A stretch of DNA of 64,000 bases. Source: Microbacterium luteolum (GTDB lineage Bacteria > Actinomycetota > Actinomycetes > Actinomycetales > Microbacteriaceae). A program made the position numbers and the translations under genes. Below the pieces are notes generated by a model that searched no databases, was not told the DNA's origin, and saw only the letters and a program-made list of their open reading frames with translations. Position 1 is the stretch's first letter; each line of letters begins with the position of its first letter. The stretch spans positions 2,888,950 to 2,952,949 of the forward strand of contig NZ_BAAAUN010000001.1 in the NCBI RefSeq assembly GCF_039533965.1, read 5' to 3'. Positions 43,884-52,715 of the stretch are shown here, piece by piece.

Positions 43884-45251
43884 ATGAGAATCACCACCCG
43901 CACCCGACGCACAGCGATCGCCGCCCTCGGCGCGCTGGCGGTCGGCTCTCTGCTCGCCGCCTGCGGCGCGGGCACCCCCGGTGGAACGGCAGGAGGCGAC
44001 GGCGGCGAAGACGGCGTCACCACGATCCAGTTCTGGCACCGGAGCTTCACGCCGGTCGAGAACGAGTGGTACGCCGACATCGTCAAGCAGTTCAACAAGT
44101 CGCAGGACGAGATCAAGGTCGTCGACACCGAGGTTCCCGCCGACGCGTGGGATCAGAAGATGAAGGCCGCGCAGGCCGCAGGCAAGGCGCCGGACGTCTA
44201 CACCAGCTCCGCCAACCTGCTCGATCTGGTGAACGCCGGATCCGTGCACGAGCTCGACTCGATCGTCTCGAAGGACGCGCTCGGCGAGATCATGGACACC
44301 GCCACCTCGATCTCCGAGGTCGAGGGCAAGCACTACGCCTACCCGCTGCTGCTCGAACCGCAGACCGTGCTGTTCTGGAACACCGACATGCTCGATGCCG
44401 CGGGCGTCGACTCCTCCGCGGCTCCCGAGACCTGGGACGACCTGCTCGCCGCCTGCGCGAAGATCCAGCCGACGCTCGCCGAGGGCCAGTACTGCATCTC
44501 GCCCGCGCAGGACGCCGTGACCATGGCCTGGTCGACCGTGGGCCAGCAGTACAACTTCGCCGGGCACCTCGCACTCACGGACGACTGGTCCGCGCCCGAC
44601 ATCGACAACGACGGCTACCGCGATCTCATGACGCAGTACAAGGAGCTGTGGGACAAGGGATACATGCCCAAGCAGCCGCTCGCCGCGTACGTCGGCGGGG
44701 AGGACTTCGGCCAGCAGAAGGTGGCCTTCAAGGTCTCCGGCTCGTGGATGATGTCGGAGATCGGCTCCGACTACGCCGACCTGCTCGCCAAGACGGGCGT
44801 CGGCGCATTCCCGAGCGCTTCCGGTGCCGACGGCCGCACGGCCACGACCATGGGCAACTTCACCTGGGTGGTCGACGCCAAGAGCAAGAACGCGGAGGCC
44901 GCAGGGAAGTTCCTCGAGTGGGCGATCGCCGGCGACCCCGAGAACCTCGTGCCGTTCTTCGTCGACACCCAATTCACCAAGGTGCCTGTCCGCCAGTCGG
45001 TGCAGGATGCGGTCGCGGCGAGCCAGGAAGCCGCCGACGCCCCGTGGTCGAGCATCATCGTCGACGACATCGCGCCCGACGCGATCGCCGGCGCCACCTA
45101 CCCGTGGGACGTGAACCTCGCCGTGGGCACCGCCATGGAGTCCGTGATGAAGGGCTCGGCGTCGGCGGACGACGCGATCAACACGGCCAAGGCCGCGATC
45201 CAGACGGTCATCGACCGTGACGGGCTGCCCGACAAGGCGCCCAAGAACTGA
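43884..45251 (+). CDS. Sugar-binding lipoprotein of CUT1 ABC importer
   Basis: A 455-residue extracellular solute-binding protein family 1 lipoprotein. Signal TAIAALGALAVGSLLAAC with lipobox LAAC; mature part TTIQFWHRSFTPVENEWYADIVKQFN, PDVYTSSANLLDLVNAG, KHYAYPLLLEPQTVLFWNTDML. Such proteins capture oligosaccharides. GAGGAGG stands just before the ATG at 43884. Two permease genes follow; no ATPase is encoded, so a shared MsiK-type ATPase from elsewhere is expected. Predicted cargo: D-arabino-oligosaccharides made by the flanking GH183 enzymes. Confidence 0.88.
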   Translation: MRITTRTRRTAIAALGALAVGSLLAACGAGTPGGTAGGDGGEDGVTTIQFWHRSFTPVENEWYADIVKQFNKSQDEIKVVDTEVPADAWDQKMKAAQAAGKAPDVYTSSANLLDLVNAGSVHELDSIVSKDALGEIMDTATSISEVEGKHYAYPLLLEPQTVLFWNTDMLDAAGVDSSAAPETWDDLLAACAKIQPTLAEGQYCISPAQDAVTMAWSTVGQQYNFAGHLALTDDWSAPDIDNDGYRDLMTQYKELWDKGYMPKQPLAAYVGGEDFGQQKVAFKVSGSWMMSEIGSDYADLLAKTGVGAFPSASGADGRTATTMGNFTWVVDAKSKNAEAAGKFLEWAIAGDPENLVPFFVDTQFTKVPVRQSVQDAVAASQEAADAPWSSIIVDDIAPDAIAGATYPWDVNLAVGTAMESVMKGSASADDAINTAKAAIQTVIDRDGLPDKAPKN

Positions 45252-45258
45252 TATCGCT

Positions 45259-45297
45259 CGCTGTCCGGGGGCCGGGGGTCCCGGTCCCCGGACAGCG
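45259..45297 (+). terminator. 12-bp perfect hairpin between binding-protein and permease genes
   Basis: CGCTGTCCGGGG (45259-45270) pairs exactly with 45286-45297; the 15-nt loop is itself GC rich. In sugar ABC operons such hairpins after the binding-protein gene stabilise its mRNA and reduce read-through, giving excess binding protein over permease. Confidence 0.75.
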
Positions 45298-45326
45298 TCG
45301 CACCCTGAGATCGCGACGAGGTGGAA

Positions 45327-46253
45327 ATGGCCAGTCAGGCTGTGCAGGAACGCCGGGAGATCCGGCAGAGGAAGAACCGGTACCGGTACCGGGACAACAG
45401 AACCGCCTACTGGTTCCTGGTGCCGCTGGTGGTACTGCTGGGGATCTTCGTGATCTGGCCCGCCATCTACGCCGGATACCTGTCCTTCCAGGACTGGAGC
45501 TTCTACAAGGACCCGGAATTCGTCGGCATCCGCAACTATGCCAACGTGCTGAAGGACCCGCTGTTCATCGCCACGATCGGTCGCGGCTTCCTGTTCGTGC
45601 TGATGACCGTGCCGGCGATGCTGATCCTGGCGTTCCTGTTCGCCAGCCTCGTCGTCGCGGTGTCGCGTCGGGCGGCGAGCATCCTCAAGGTCAGCATCTA
45701 CATCCCGACCATCATCTCCGCGGTTATCACGTCGATCATCTTCGTCCTGATCTACAACTACTCCGGCGGTCTGCTCAACGCCTTCCTCGGCGTCTTCGGA
45801 GTCGACCCGATCGCCTGGATCGGCGACCCGAAATGGGCGCTCCTCGCGGTCGCCGTCCCCGCCATCTGGCTGGGCATGGGACTCACCTCGCTGATCATGG
45901 TCGCGGCCATGGTCGACATCCCCACCGAGTACTACGAGGCGGCGGCGATGGAGGGCGCGAACTGGGGGCAGAAGACCGCGTACATCACGATCCCGCAGAT
46001 GAAGAACGTGGTGCTGTACCTGCTGATCACCGGGTTCGTCGCGGCGATCCAGCAGTTCGAGCTCCCCCTCGTGATGACCCAGGGCGGTCCGCTCGACTCG
46101 ACGACCCTGCCGAACCTCTTCATCTTCAACCACTTCCGCAACGACGTGAACGTCGGCTACTCGATCGCGGCCGCTCTGCTGCTGTTCGTGGTGCTGGGGA
46201 CCATCTCGGCCCTCGTGTTCAAGTTCGTCAACTCCGAAAGGCTGGTGGACTGA
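45327..46253 (+). CDS. CUT1 sugar permease (MalF-like)
   Basis: A 308-residue permease with six membrane segments, starting AYWFLVPLVVLLGIFVIWPAIYAGYLSFQDW. The coupling (EAA) loop is EYYEAAAMEGANWGQKTAYITIPQMKNV. Partner of the next permease and of the binding protein upstream. I chose ATG at 45327, preceded by GAGGTGGAA; GTG at 45321 is in frame. Confidence 0.88.
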   Translation: MASQAVQERREIRQRKNRYRYRDNRTAYWFLVPLVVLLGIFVIWPAIYAGYLSFQDWSFYKDPEFVGIRNYANVLKDPLFIATIGRGFLFVLMTVPAMLILAFLFASLVVAVSRRAASILKVSIYIPTIISAVITSIIFVLIYNYSGGLLNAFLGVFGVDPIAWIGDPKWALLAVAVPAIWLGMGLTSLIMVAAMVDIPTEYYEAAAMEGANWGQKTAYITIPQMKNVVLYLLITGFVAAIQQFELPLVMTQGGPLDSTTLPNLFIFNHFRNDVNVGYSIAAALLLFVVLGTISALVFKFVNSERLVD

Positions 46254-46254
46254 G

Positions 46255-47151
46255 ATGGCCGTCATGCAGGAGACCACCCGCATCGTCCTCGCCGGCAAGG
46301 AGCCGCGGGCACAGCGCAGAGCGCCGCGCACGGCCGGCGGCTGGCTCGTCGTCATCGGCAAGGTGATCCTCGGCGCGATCTTCGTGGTCGCGTCGCTGTT
46401 CCCCCTCGCGTGGATGGTGATCGCCGGGTTCAAGTCGAAGACCGAGGTCGTCGAGACGCCGTTCCAGTTCTTCCCCGAGGTCTGGTTGTGGCAGAACTAC
46501 GCGCAGATCCTCGCCGACCCCACGTTCCTGCAGACGCTGCTGTGGACGTTCTTCGGCGCCGTCCTGTTCACGGTCGGCAGCCTGGCGGTCAACTCCCTCG
46601 CCGCCTATGCCTTCGCCCGCCTGGACTTCCGATTCAAGGGCACCATCTGGGCCATCGTGATCACGACGATGTTCATCCCCGGCATGACGATCCTGCTCAC
46701 GAGCTTCATCGTCGTGACCCGCCTGTCGATGCTCGACACCCTCGCCGTGCTCGTGATCCCCGGGCTCGCCAGCGCAGGCATGGTCTTCTTCATCCGGCAG
46801 TTCTACCTGAACATCCCGAAGAGCCTCGAGGAGGCCGCGATGCTCGACGGCTGCGGCCGGTTCGGCATCTTCGTCCGCATCTTCCTGCCGCTGTCCAAGC
46901 CGCCCTTCGTCGTCATGGGCATCACGGCGTTCCTCGCCTACTGGAACTCGTACGTCTGGCCGATCCTGACCATCACCTCGCCCGAGCGCTTCGTCCTGCA
47001 GCAGTACCTCGCGACCTTCCGCTCCGAGCGCAGCACCGAGCTCGGACTCCTGATGGCGGGGTCCGTGCTGGCCGCGGCCCCCGTGATCATCCTGTTCCTG
47101 ATCTTCCAGCGCCAGATCATCGGCAACATCAAGATGGCGGGTCTCAAGTAG
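46255..47151 (+). CDS. CUT1 sugar permease (MalG-like)
   Basis: A 298-residue permease. Six helices from VVIGKVILGAIFVVASLFPLAWMVIAGFKS onward; EAA loop KSLEEAAMLDGCGRFGIFVRIFLPLSKP; ends with the usual QRQIIGNIKMAGLK. One base separates it from the MalF-like stop. Completes the membrane part of the importer. Confidence 0.9.
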   Translation: MAVMQETTRIVLAGKEPRAQRRAPRTAGGWLVVIGKVILGAIFVVASLFPLAWMVIAGFKSKTEVVETPFQFFPEVWLWQNYAQILADPTFLQTLLWTFFGAVLFTVGSLAVNSLAAYAFARLDFRFKGTIWAIVITTMFIPGMTILLTSFIVVTRLSMLDTLAVLVIPGLASAGMVFFIRQFYLNIPKSLEEAAMLDGCGRFGIFVRIFLPLSKPPFVVMGITAFLAYWNSYVWPILTITSPERFVLQQYLATFRSERSTELGLLMAGSVLAAAPVIILFLIFQRQIIGNIKMAGLK

Positions 47152-47162
47152 AGGAGAGGTCG

Positions 47163-48263
47163 ATGGAGACCGAGAACACGCACGGCGGCGGAATCAGTCG
47201 CCGAGGAGTACTGCAGGGAGCCGCCGTGCTCGGCGCCGCGTTCGTCGCGGCGACGGCACCGGCGCCACCGGCATCCGCCGCCGGACTGACGGTGACGAGG
47301 ATCAAGGTGCTCGCGGGTACCCAGAGCCCGCTGCAGTACGGGGTGGGCGCGACCGACCTCGGCATCCCGGCCCGCACGCCGGACGGGCGGATGCTGTTCG
47401 TCTTCGGCGACACATGGGCCGACACTGTGGGAGGCGCGAACTGGCGCTCGCCGGTGGCGCTGTACTCGTCGACGACGAACCTCAACGCCGGTGTGACCTT
47501 CAACGGATGCGGTGGAGCGGGCGCGAACACGCAGGGGGTGGCGCCACAGCTCTGGTATTACCCGCACGACGCGTACTTCACGACCGTGATCCCATCCGAC
47601 GTGATCACGATCGGATCGCGGATGTACCTGCACGCGATCGTGAACGGTCCGCAGTTCGGCGCGGTGCGCTGGACGGAGCTGTGGATGTCGGACGACAACG
47701 GCGCCACCTGGCAGCACACCGGGCTGCAGTTCCCCGCCGACATGGCGGGCGGGAAGTTCCAGTGCATCACGTGGGGTCTGGGCAGCGACGGCTACGTGTA
47801 CATCTACGGCACCGGATTCCAGCGCGACAAGGGCATCGTGCTCTACCGGGTGCCGTCGAACAACATGACCACGCTGTCCGCCTATCAGCCCTGGGGTTTC
47901 GCGAACGGATCCTGGGGCTGGGGAAAGCCCGTGACCGAGGTGCTGCCCGGAGGGTTCGGCGAGATGTGCCTCCGGCCCCTCGGCGGCAAATGGATCCTCA
48001 CCTGCTTCAACGCCCCGGAGTACCGGATCGACGCGATGGTGCTGAACACCCCGACCGACAACCTGTACACGGCGACCAAGACGACGCTGCTGCACGGCAC
48101 CGAGTGGGGGACGGAGGATGCCTCGCACGTGGCGCAGCTGTACGGCGGATACATCATCCCCGGGTCCACGCTGTCCGATCTGCACCTCAGCGTGAGCCAG
48201 TGGCACACCGGGAACAACAGCGTCTATCACTCGGAGCAGTTCCGGGTGCAGGGACTCGTGTAG
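47163..48263 (+). CDS. Tat-exported DUF4185 (GH183) protein, probable endo-D-arabinanase
   Basis: A 366-residue secreted protein. The signal ISRRGVLQGAAVLGAAFVAATA contains a twin arginine. The domain begins RIKVLAGTQSPLQYGVGATDLGIPARTPDGRMLFVFGDTWAD, with GDTW matching the DUF4185 core, then RWTELWMSDDNGATWQHTG and WILTCFNAPEYRIDAMVL. Second GH183-type enzyme of the locus, in the same operon as the importer, AGAGG shortly before the ATG. Different export routes (lipoprotein and Tat) suggest the two enzymes differ in location or substrate, such as arabinogalactan versus lipoarabinomannan. Activity inferred. Confidence 0.82.
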   Translation: METENTHGGGISRRGVLQGAAVLGAAFVAATAPAPPASAAGLTVTRIKVLAGTQSPLQYGVGATDLGIPARTPDGRMLFVFGDTWADTVGGANWRSPVALYSSTTNLNAGVTFNGCGGAGANTQGVAPQLWYYPHDAYFTTVIPSDVITIGSRMYLHAIVNGPQFGAVRWTELWMSDDNGATWQHTGLQFPADMAGGKFQCITWGLGSDGYVYIYGTGFQRDKGIVLYRVPSNNMTTLSAYQPWGFANGSWGWGKPVTEVLPGGFGEMCLRPLGGKWILTCFNAPEYRIDAMVLNTPTDNLYTATKTTLLHGTEWGTEDASHVAQLYGGYIIPGSTLSDLHLSVSQWHTGNNSVYHSEQFRVQGLV

Positions 48264-48278
48264 GCATCCGCCCGCGGA

Positions 48279-49121
48279 TCAGAGCTCGACGAACCCCGAC
48301 ACGACCACGTCGGCACGGCCGCCCACCCATACCTGATCGGCCTCCTGGCTGATCAGGATCCGTCCGCGGCGTCCGATGGCCGTGCCCTGTGCGGCGAGGT
48401 ACGGGGCGCGGGCGCGACCGGTCGAGAGCAGCCACTCCGCCGCCGCGGCGTTCAGGCTGCCGGTCACGGGGTCCTCCCGCAGCGGGCCGTCGCCGTCGGT
48501 GAAGAAGGCGCGCAGCTCGAACGCGGTCTCGGCTCCTTCCGAGTGAGGGCCGATCACGCCGATGTCCCAGACTCCGGGGTGACCTGCGACATCCGGGCGG
48601 AGGTCGAGAACCGTCTCGGCGCTGTCCAGCAGCAGACCGACCCAGCCGGGGCCGTTGTCGAGCCACTCGGCGTCGACGAGCTTTTCGCGGCTGATGCCCA
48701 GGATCTCGACCAGCTCGGTGACGAGCTCGGGTGCGACGGGGCCGGAGCGCGTCCGCGGCGGCGAGGCGAAGGCCAGTCGGTCGCCGTTCACCCGCACGGG
48801 GATCAGGCCGGCGGGGCACTGCTGGATCACCGTGCCGGGGGTCGACGGCAGCCCGCCGGCATCCAGCCACGCCCTGGTCGTCCCGAGCGTCGGATGGCCC
48901 GCGAACGGGAGCTCGGTGCTCAGGCTGAAGATGCGTACGCGGTAGTCGGCTCCCGGCTCGGTCGGAGGCAGCACGAAGGTGCATTCGGAGAGGTTCGTCC
49001 ACACCGAGAACCGGCGCAGGTCATCGTCGTCGAGGCCCTCCGCATCGAGAACGACGGCGACGGGGTTGCCCGTGCCCGGGGTGTCGCCGAACACATCGAC
49101 CTGTCGGAATCCGCGCTGCAT
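48279..49121 (-). CDS. PhzF-family isomerase/epimerase-like protein
   Basis: A 280-residue PhzF-fold protein: FRQVDVFGDTPGTGNPVAVVLDAEGL at the start, TNLSECTFVLPP with the catalytic-type glutamate, FSLSTELPFAGHPTLGTTRAWL and the C-terminal REDPVTGSLNAAAAEWL. All are strong PhzF signatures. PhzF enzymes isomerise dihydro-anthranilate derivatives, but most family members have unknown substrates. It does not fit the D-arabinan pathway and looks like a bystander. ATG at 49121 chosen at the start of the conserved domain. Confidence 0.87.
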   Translation of the reverse strand: MQRGFRQVDVFGDTPGTGNPVAVVLDAEGLDDDDLRRFSVWTNLSECTFVLPPTEPGADYRVRIFSLSTELPFAGHPTLGTTRAWLDAGGLPSTPGTVIQQCPAGLIPVRVNGDRLAFASPPRTRSGPVAPELVTELVEILGISREKLVDAEWLDNGPGWVGLLLDSAETVLDLRPDVAGHPGVWDIGVIGPHSEGAETAFELRAFFTDGDGPLREDPVTGSLNAAAAEWLLSTGRARAPYLAAQGTAIGRRGRILISQEADQVWVGGRADVVVSGFVEL

Positions 49122-49245
49122 GTCTGGAGGATATCCGGTGGACGGAGCACTCAGCAGACGGAAAGCTCGCCTTCGTACGGTCGAAACAGGGAATGCCCCT
49201 GCTCCGCGCCTGGCGCGGTGTCCTGCCACGAAGGAACACCTCCTC

Positions 49246-49686
49246 ATGACGAACACCACCGCCCCCTCCGCAGCCACGTCGACGGGACTCCTCGTCCTCC
49301 GCGTCGTCGTCGGTGCGATCTTCGCCGCCCACGGCGCTCAGAAGATCTTCGAGTACACCCTGCCGGGCACGATCGGCAGCTTCGCGGGCATGGGGATCCC
49401 GTTGCCCGAGATCGCGGCACCGGTCGTCGCGTTCGTCGAACTCGTCGGCGGCATCCTGCTGATCGCCGGGTTCTTCACCCGCCCGGTGGGCATTCTCCTC
49501 GCCATCGACATGGCCGTCGCACTCGTCGCCGTTCACCTTCCCGCCGGGCTCTGGGTCGGCGAGGGCGGCTACGAGTTCGTGGCCGTGCTCGGCGTCGCGG
49601 CTCTCGCGCTCGCGTTCACCGGTGCGGGGAAGTTCTCGCTCGACCGCGCTCTGCTGCGCGGACGCGTCCCGGCCTGGATCGCCTGA
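49246..49686 (+). CDS. DoxX-family membrane protein
   Basis: A 146-residue protein with four helices: LLVLRVVVGAIFAAHGAQKIFEYT, then GMGIPLPEIAAPVVAFVELVGGILLIAGFFTRPVG, typical DoxX/SURF4-like. DoxX proteins are linked to redox or stress functions, with no defined reaction. AAGGAACACC precedes the ATG. Divergent from the PhzF gene, convergent with the GH172 gene. Probably unrelated to the sugar locus. Confidence 0.82.
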   Translation: MTNTTAPSAATSTGLLVLRVVVGAIFAAHGAQKIFEYTLPGTIGSFAGMGIPLPEIAAPVVAFVELVGGILLIAGFFTRPVGILLAIDMAVALVAVHLPAGLWVGEGGYEFVAVLGVAALALAFTGAGKFSLDRALLRGRVPAWIA

Positions 49687-49710
49687 GGATCGCAGGGCGC
49701 TCGGGCGGCC

Positions 49711-50844
<1,134 letters not shown>

Positions 50845-50851
50845 GGGCGCT

Positions 50852-50866
50852 AATGTAATCGATTTC
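50852..50866 (-). promoter_or_regulatory. GAAATCGATTAC operator overlapping the -10 box, site 3
   Basis: On the minus strand GAAATCGATTAC (one mismatch to the palindrome; 50866-50855) runs into the -10-like TACATT (50857-50852), followed 7 nt later by the GH172 ATG, so the transcript should be leaderless. It is also 81 bp upstream of the divergent LacI gene and could serve autoregulation. Confidence 0.7.
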
Positions 50867-50946
50867 AGCGCAGAACTCCAGAGATCGCGTGCGTGCGCGA
50901 TACTGTTGCTTCACGCCCGGCGCGACCGGGCAGGCAGTGAGGGTGC

Positions 50947-51930
50947 ATGGCCACGATCTACGACGTCGCAGAGCTCGCGGGAGTCTCTCCCGCGACGGTC
51001 TCGCGCGTCTTCAACGGCACGAGCGTGTCGGACGAGAAGGTCGCCGCCGTCCGGGATGCCGCGGAGAAGCTGAGCTTCACTCCGAACCGCACCGCGCGCA
51101 CGCTGCGCCGCCAGAGCTCCGAGGTGATCGCTCTCGTGATCCCGGACATCGAGAACCCCTACTTCACCGAGATGGCCCGCGGGGTCGAGGATGTCGCCTC
51201 CGAAGCCGGCTACTCGGTCGTGCTCTGCAACTCCGACGCCCAGATGGAGAAGGAGGCCACGTACCTCCGGATCGCGATCGCCGAGCACATGTCGGGCGTC
51301 ATCATCGCGACGGCCGACGAGGGCACCAAGCTCGACACCATCCTGGCGACCGGGCGACCCATCGTGGCTGTCGACCGGAGCACGACCTACGACATCGACG
51401 GCGTCGTGATGGCGAACCGCGCCGCCGGGACCTCGGCCACCAAAGACCTGATCGACGCCGGGTACCGTCGCATCGCCTACATCGGCGGCCCTGAGCACAT
51501 CGACACGGCGGCGGAGCGCGCGGCGGGATGGCGCACGGCGCTCGGCGCCGCGTATCCGGAGCTCGACCTCGATGCGCTGCAGCGATTCGAGACCTTCCGT
51601 GTCGACGGCGGCCGCGCCGCCATGGAAGACCTCCTCTCGCTGCCGGAACCGCCGGACGCCGTGGTCGCCGGAAACAACCTCATCGGCGTCGGCGCGATCC
51701 AGGTTCTCACCGAGCACGGGCTCACACCGCCCCAGGTCGGCGTCGCGGTGATCGGCTCGCTGCCCTTCACCACGCTGTCGCCCAGCGCGGTGACCGTCGT
51801 GCGGCTTCCCGCCCGGCACATGGGCGTGACCGCCGCGCGCATGCTGCTCGAGCGCATCAAGGGAGACAAGCAGCCGGCGCGGACCGTCGTGCTGCGCAAC
51901 GAGGTGCAGCCAGCGAGCCCGCGGGCCTGA
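50947..51930 (+). CDS. LacI-family regulator of the D-arabinan locus
   Basis: A 327-residue LacI/GalR repressor: TIYDVAELAGVSPATVSRVFNGTSVSDEKVAAV is the HTH and TARTLRRQSSEVIALVIPDIENPYFTEMARG leads into the sugar-binding domain. The hinge-helix region that normally reads L-A-x-x-L is degenerate as TLRRQ. Its divergent promoter region holds one of four GAAATCGATTTC-type palindromes, which have the central CG typical of LacI operators. Most likely it represses all four units until an arabinan breakdown product binds. TACTGT at 50901-50906 may be its -10 box. Confidence 0.9.
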   Translation: MATIYDVAELAGVSPATVSRVFNGTSVSDEKVAAVRDAAEKLSFTPNRTARTLRRQSSEVIALVIPDIENPYFTEMARGVEDVASEAGYSVVLCNSDAQMEKEATYLRIAIAEHMSGVIIATADEGTKLDTILATGRPIVAVDRSTTYDIDGVVMANRAAGTSATKDLIDAGYRRIAYIGGPEHIDTAAERAAGWRTALGAAYPELDLDALQRFETFRVDGGRAAMEDLLSLPEPPDAVVAGNNLIGVGAIQVLTEHGLTPPQVGVAVIGSLPFTTLSPSAVTVVRLPARHMGVTAARMLLERIKGDKQPARTVVLRNEVQPASPRA

Positions 51931-51946
51931 GCGGCCTTCGCTCAGG
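51926..51946. terminator. Bidirectional hairpin terminator
   Basis: CCTGAGC (51926-51932), 7-nt loop, GCTCAGG (51940-51946): a perfect 7-bp stem that spans the stop codons of the convergent LacI and coiled-coil genes. Confidence 0.6.
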
Positions 51947-52511
51947 AAGAACCCCAGAAGCGGGTCGCCAGATTCGCGACCTCCTTGTCGAGGTCTTCGA
52001 GGCGCCGGTCGATCGATCCGAGTCGCGTGTCGACCTTCGCATCCATCGCGTCGAAGCGGGCGTCGAATTTCGCGTCCATGGCCTCGAAGCGGGCGTCGAA
52101 TTTCGCATCCATGGCCTCGAAGCGGGCGTCGAATTTCGCATCCATGGCCTCGAAGCGGGCGTCGAACACTCCCTGAAGTCCTTCGAGGCGGGCTTCGATC
52201 TCTCGGCGGAATGATGTGAGCGTGCTGTCGTTCTGGCGGGTGAGCGAGGTGAGCGTGCTCTCGTTCTGGTGGGAGAGCGAGGCGAGCGTGCTGTCGTTCT
52301 GGCGGGTGAGCGAGGTGAGCGTGATCTCGTTCTGGCGGGTGAGCGAGGCGAGCGTGCTCTCGTTCTGGTGGGAGAGCGAGGCGAGCGTGCTCTCGTTCTG
52401 GTGGGAGAGCACCGTCAGTGTCTTGTGACCCTGTCGCAGCAGCAGAGAGATCACGCCGATCATCACGGCGGCGAACACGCCGATCAAAGTCCACACCTGC
52501 GGTTCGGTCAT
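51942..52511 (-). CDS. Membrane-anchored protein with two sets of 11-residue repeats
   Basis: About 189 residues. One N-terminal helix (WTLIGVFAAVMIGVISLLL) is followed by six 11-residue repeats of the type L-[ST]-[HR]-Q-N-[ED]-x-T-L-[AT]-S. After a short link (FRREIEARLEGLQGVFD) come four repeats of ARFEAMDAKFD type, then VDTRLGSIDRRLEDLDKEVANL. Hendecads predict a long coiled coil, right-handed or straight. The DNA repeats have a 33-bp period (about 52036-52167 and 52216-52413), so copy number can change without a frameshift. Function unknown; I recognise no enzyme domain. ATG at 52511 has GGAG 8 nt upstream; ATG at 52517 is too close to it. Confidence 0.7.
   Translation of the reverse strand: MTEPQVWTLIGVFAAVMIGVISLLLRQGHKTLTVLSHQNESTLASLSHQNESTLASLTRQNEITLTSLTRQNDSTLASLSHQNESTLTSLTRQNDSTLTSFRREIEARLEGLQGVFDARFEAMDAKFDARFEAMDAKFDARFEAMDAKFDARFDAMDAKVDTRLGSIDRRLEDLDKEVANLATRFWGSS
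52036..52167 (-). repeat. Four 33-bp tandem repeats (ARFEAMDAKFD)
   Basis: Nearly identical 33-bp units; the two central ones differ by a base or none. Each encodes one hendecad. Confidence 0.8.
52216..52413 (-). repeat. Six 33-bp tandem repeats (L-S-H-Q-N-E-S-T-L-A-S type)
   Basis: Second, unrelated 33-bp array in the same gene, with alternating SHQNES and TRQNDS variants. Confidence 0.8.
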
Positions 52512-52638
52512 CTCCATGGCTCCATTCTGCGAACGAAAGGCCAGATTGTCACGGTATTCCGGGTGCCGACCGTCCGAATCCCACGAGCTGTGGACAACAC
52601 GAATCGCGCAAGTTCGGTGCAGCAAGAGTGGCAGCCGC

Positions 52639-52668
52639 TTGCGCCTTGAAATCGATTTCGCGTACAGT
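52639..52668 (+). promoter_or_regulatory. Promoter with GAAATCGATTTC operator, site 4
   Basis: TTGCGC (52639-52644), 18 bp, TACAGT (52663-52668), with the perfect palindrome at 52648-52659 in the spacer. Drives the kinase-GH116-isomerase operon. The rest of the 52512-52715 gap holds only the leader with AAGGAGG before the ATG. Confidence 0.8.
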
Positions 52669-52715
52669 GACGATCAGGTTTCAGGTTCCGCAGTTCGGGT
52701 TTCAAGGAGGACGCC

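Noticed and set aside
43884..47151. Importer operon broken by loss of an ATPase gene
   Set aside because: No remnant is seen and CUT1 importers in actinobacteria usually share one MsiK ATPase.
52036..52413. 33-bp repeats resembling a CRISPR array
   Set aside because: Repeats are contiguous with no unique spacers, in frame, and encode hendecads.
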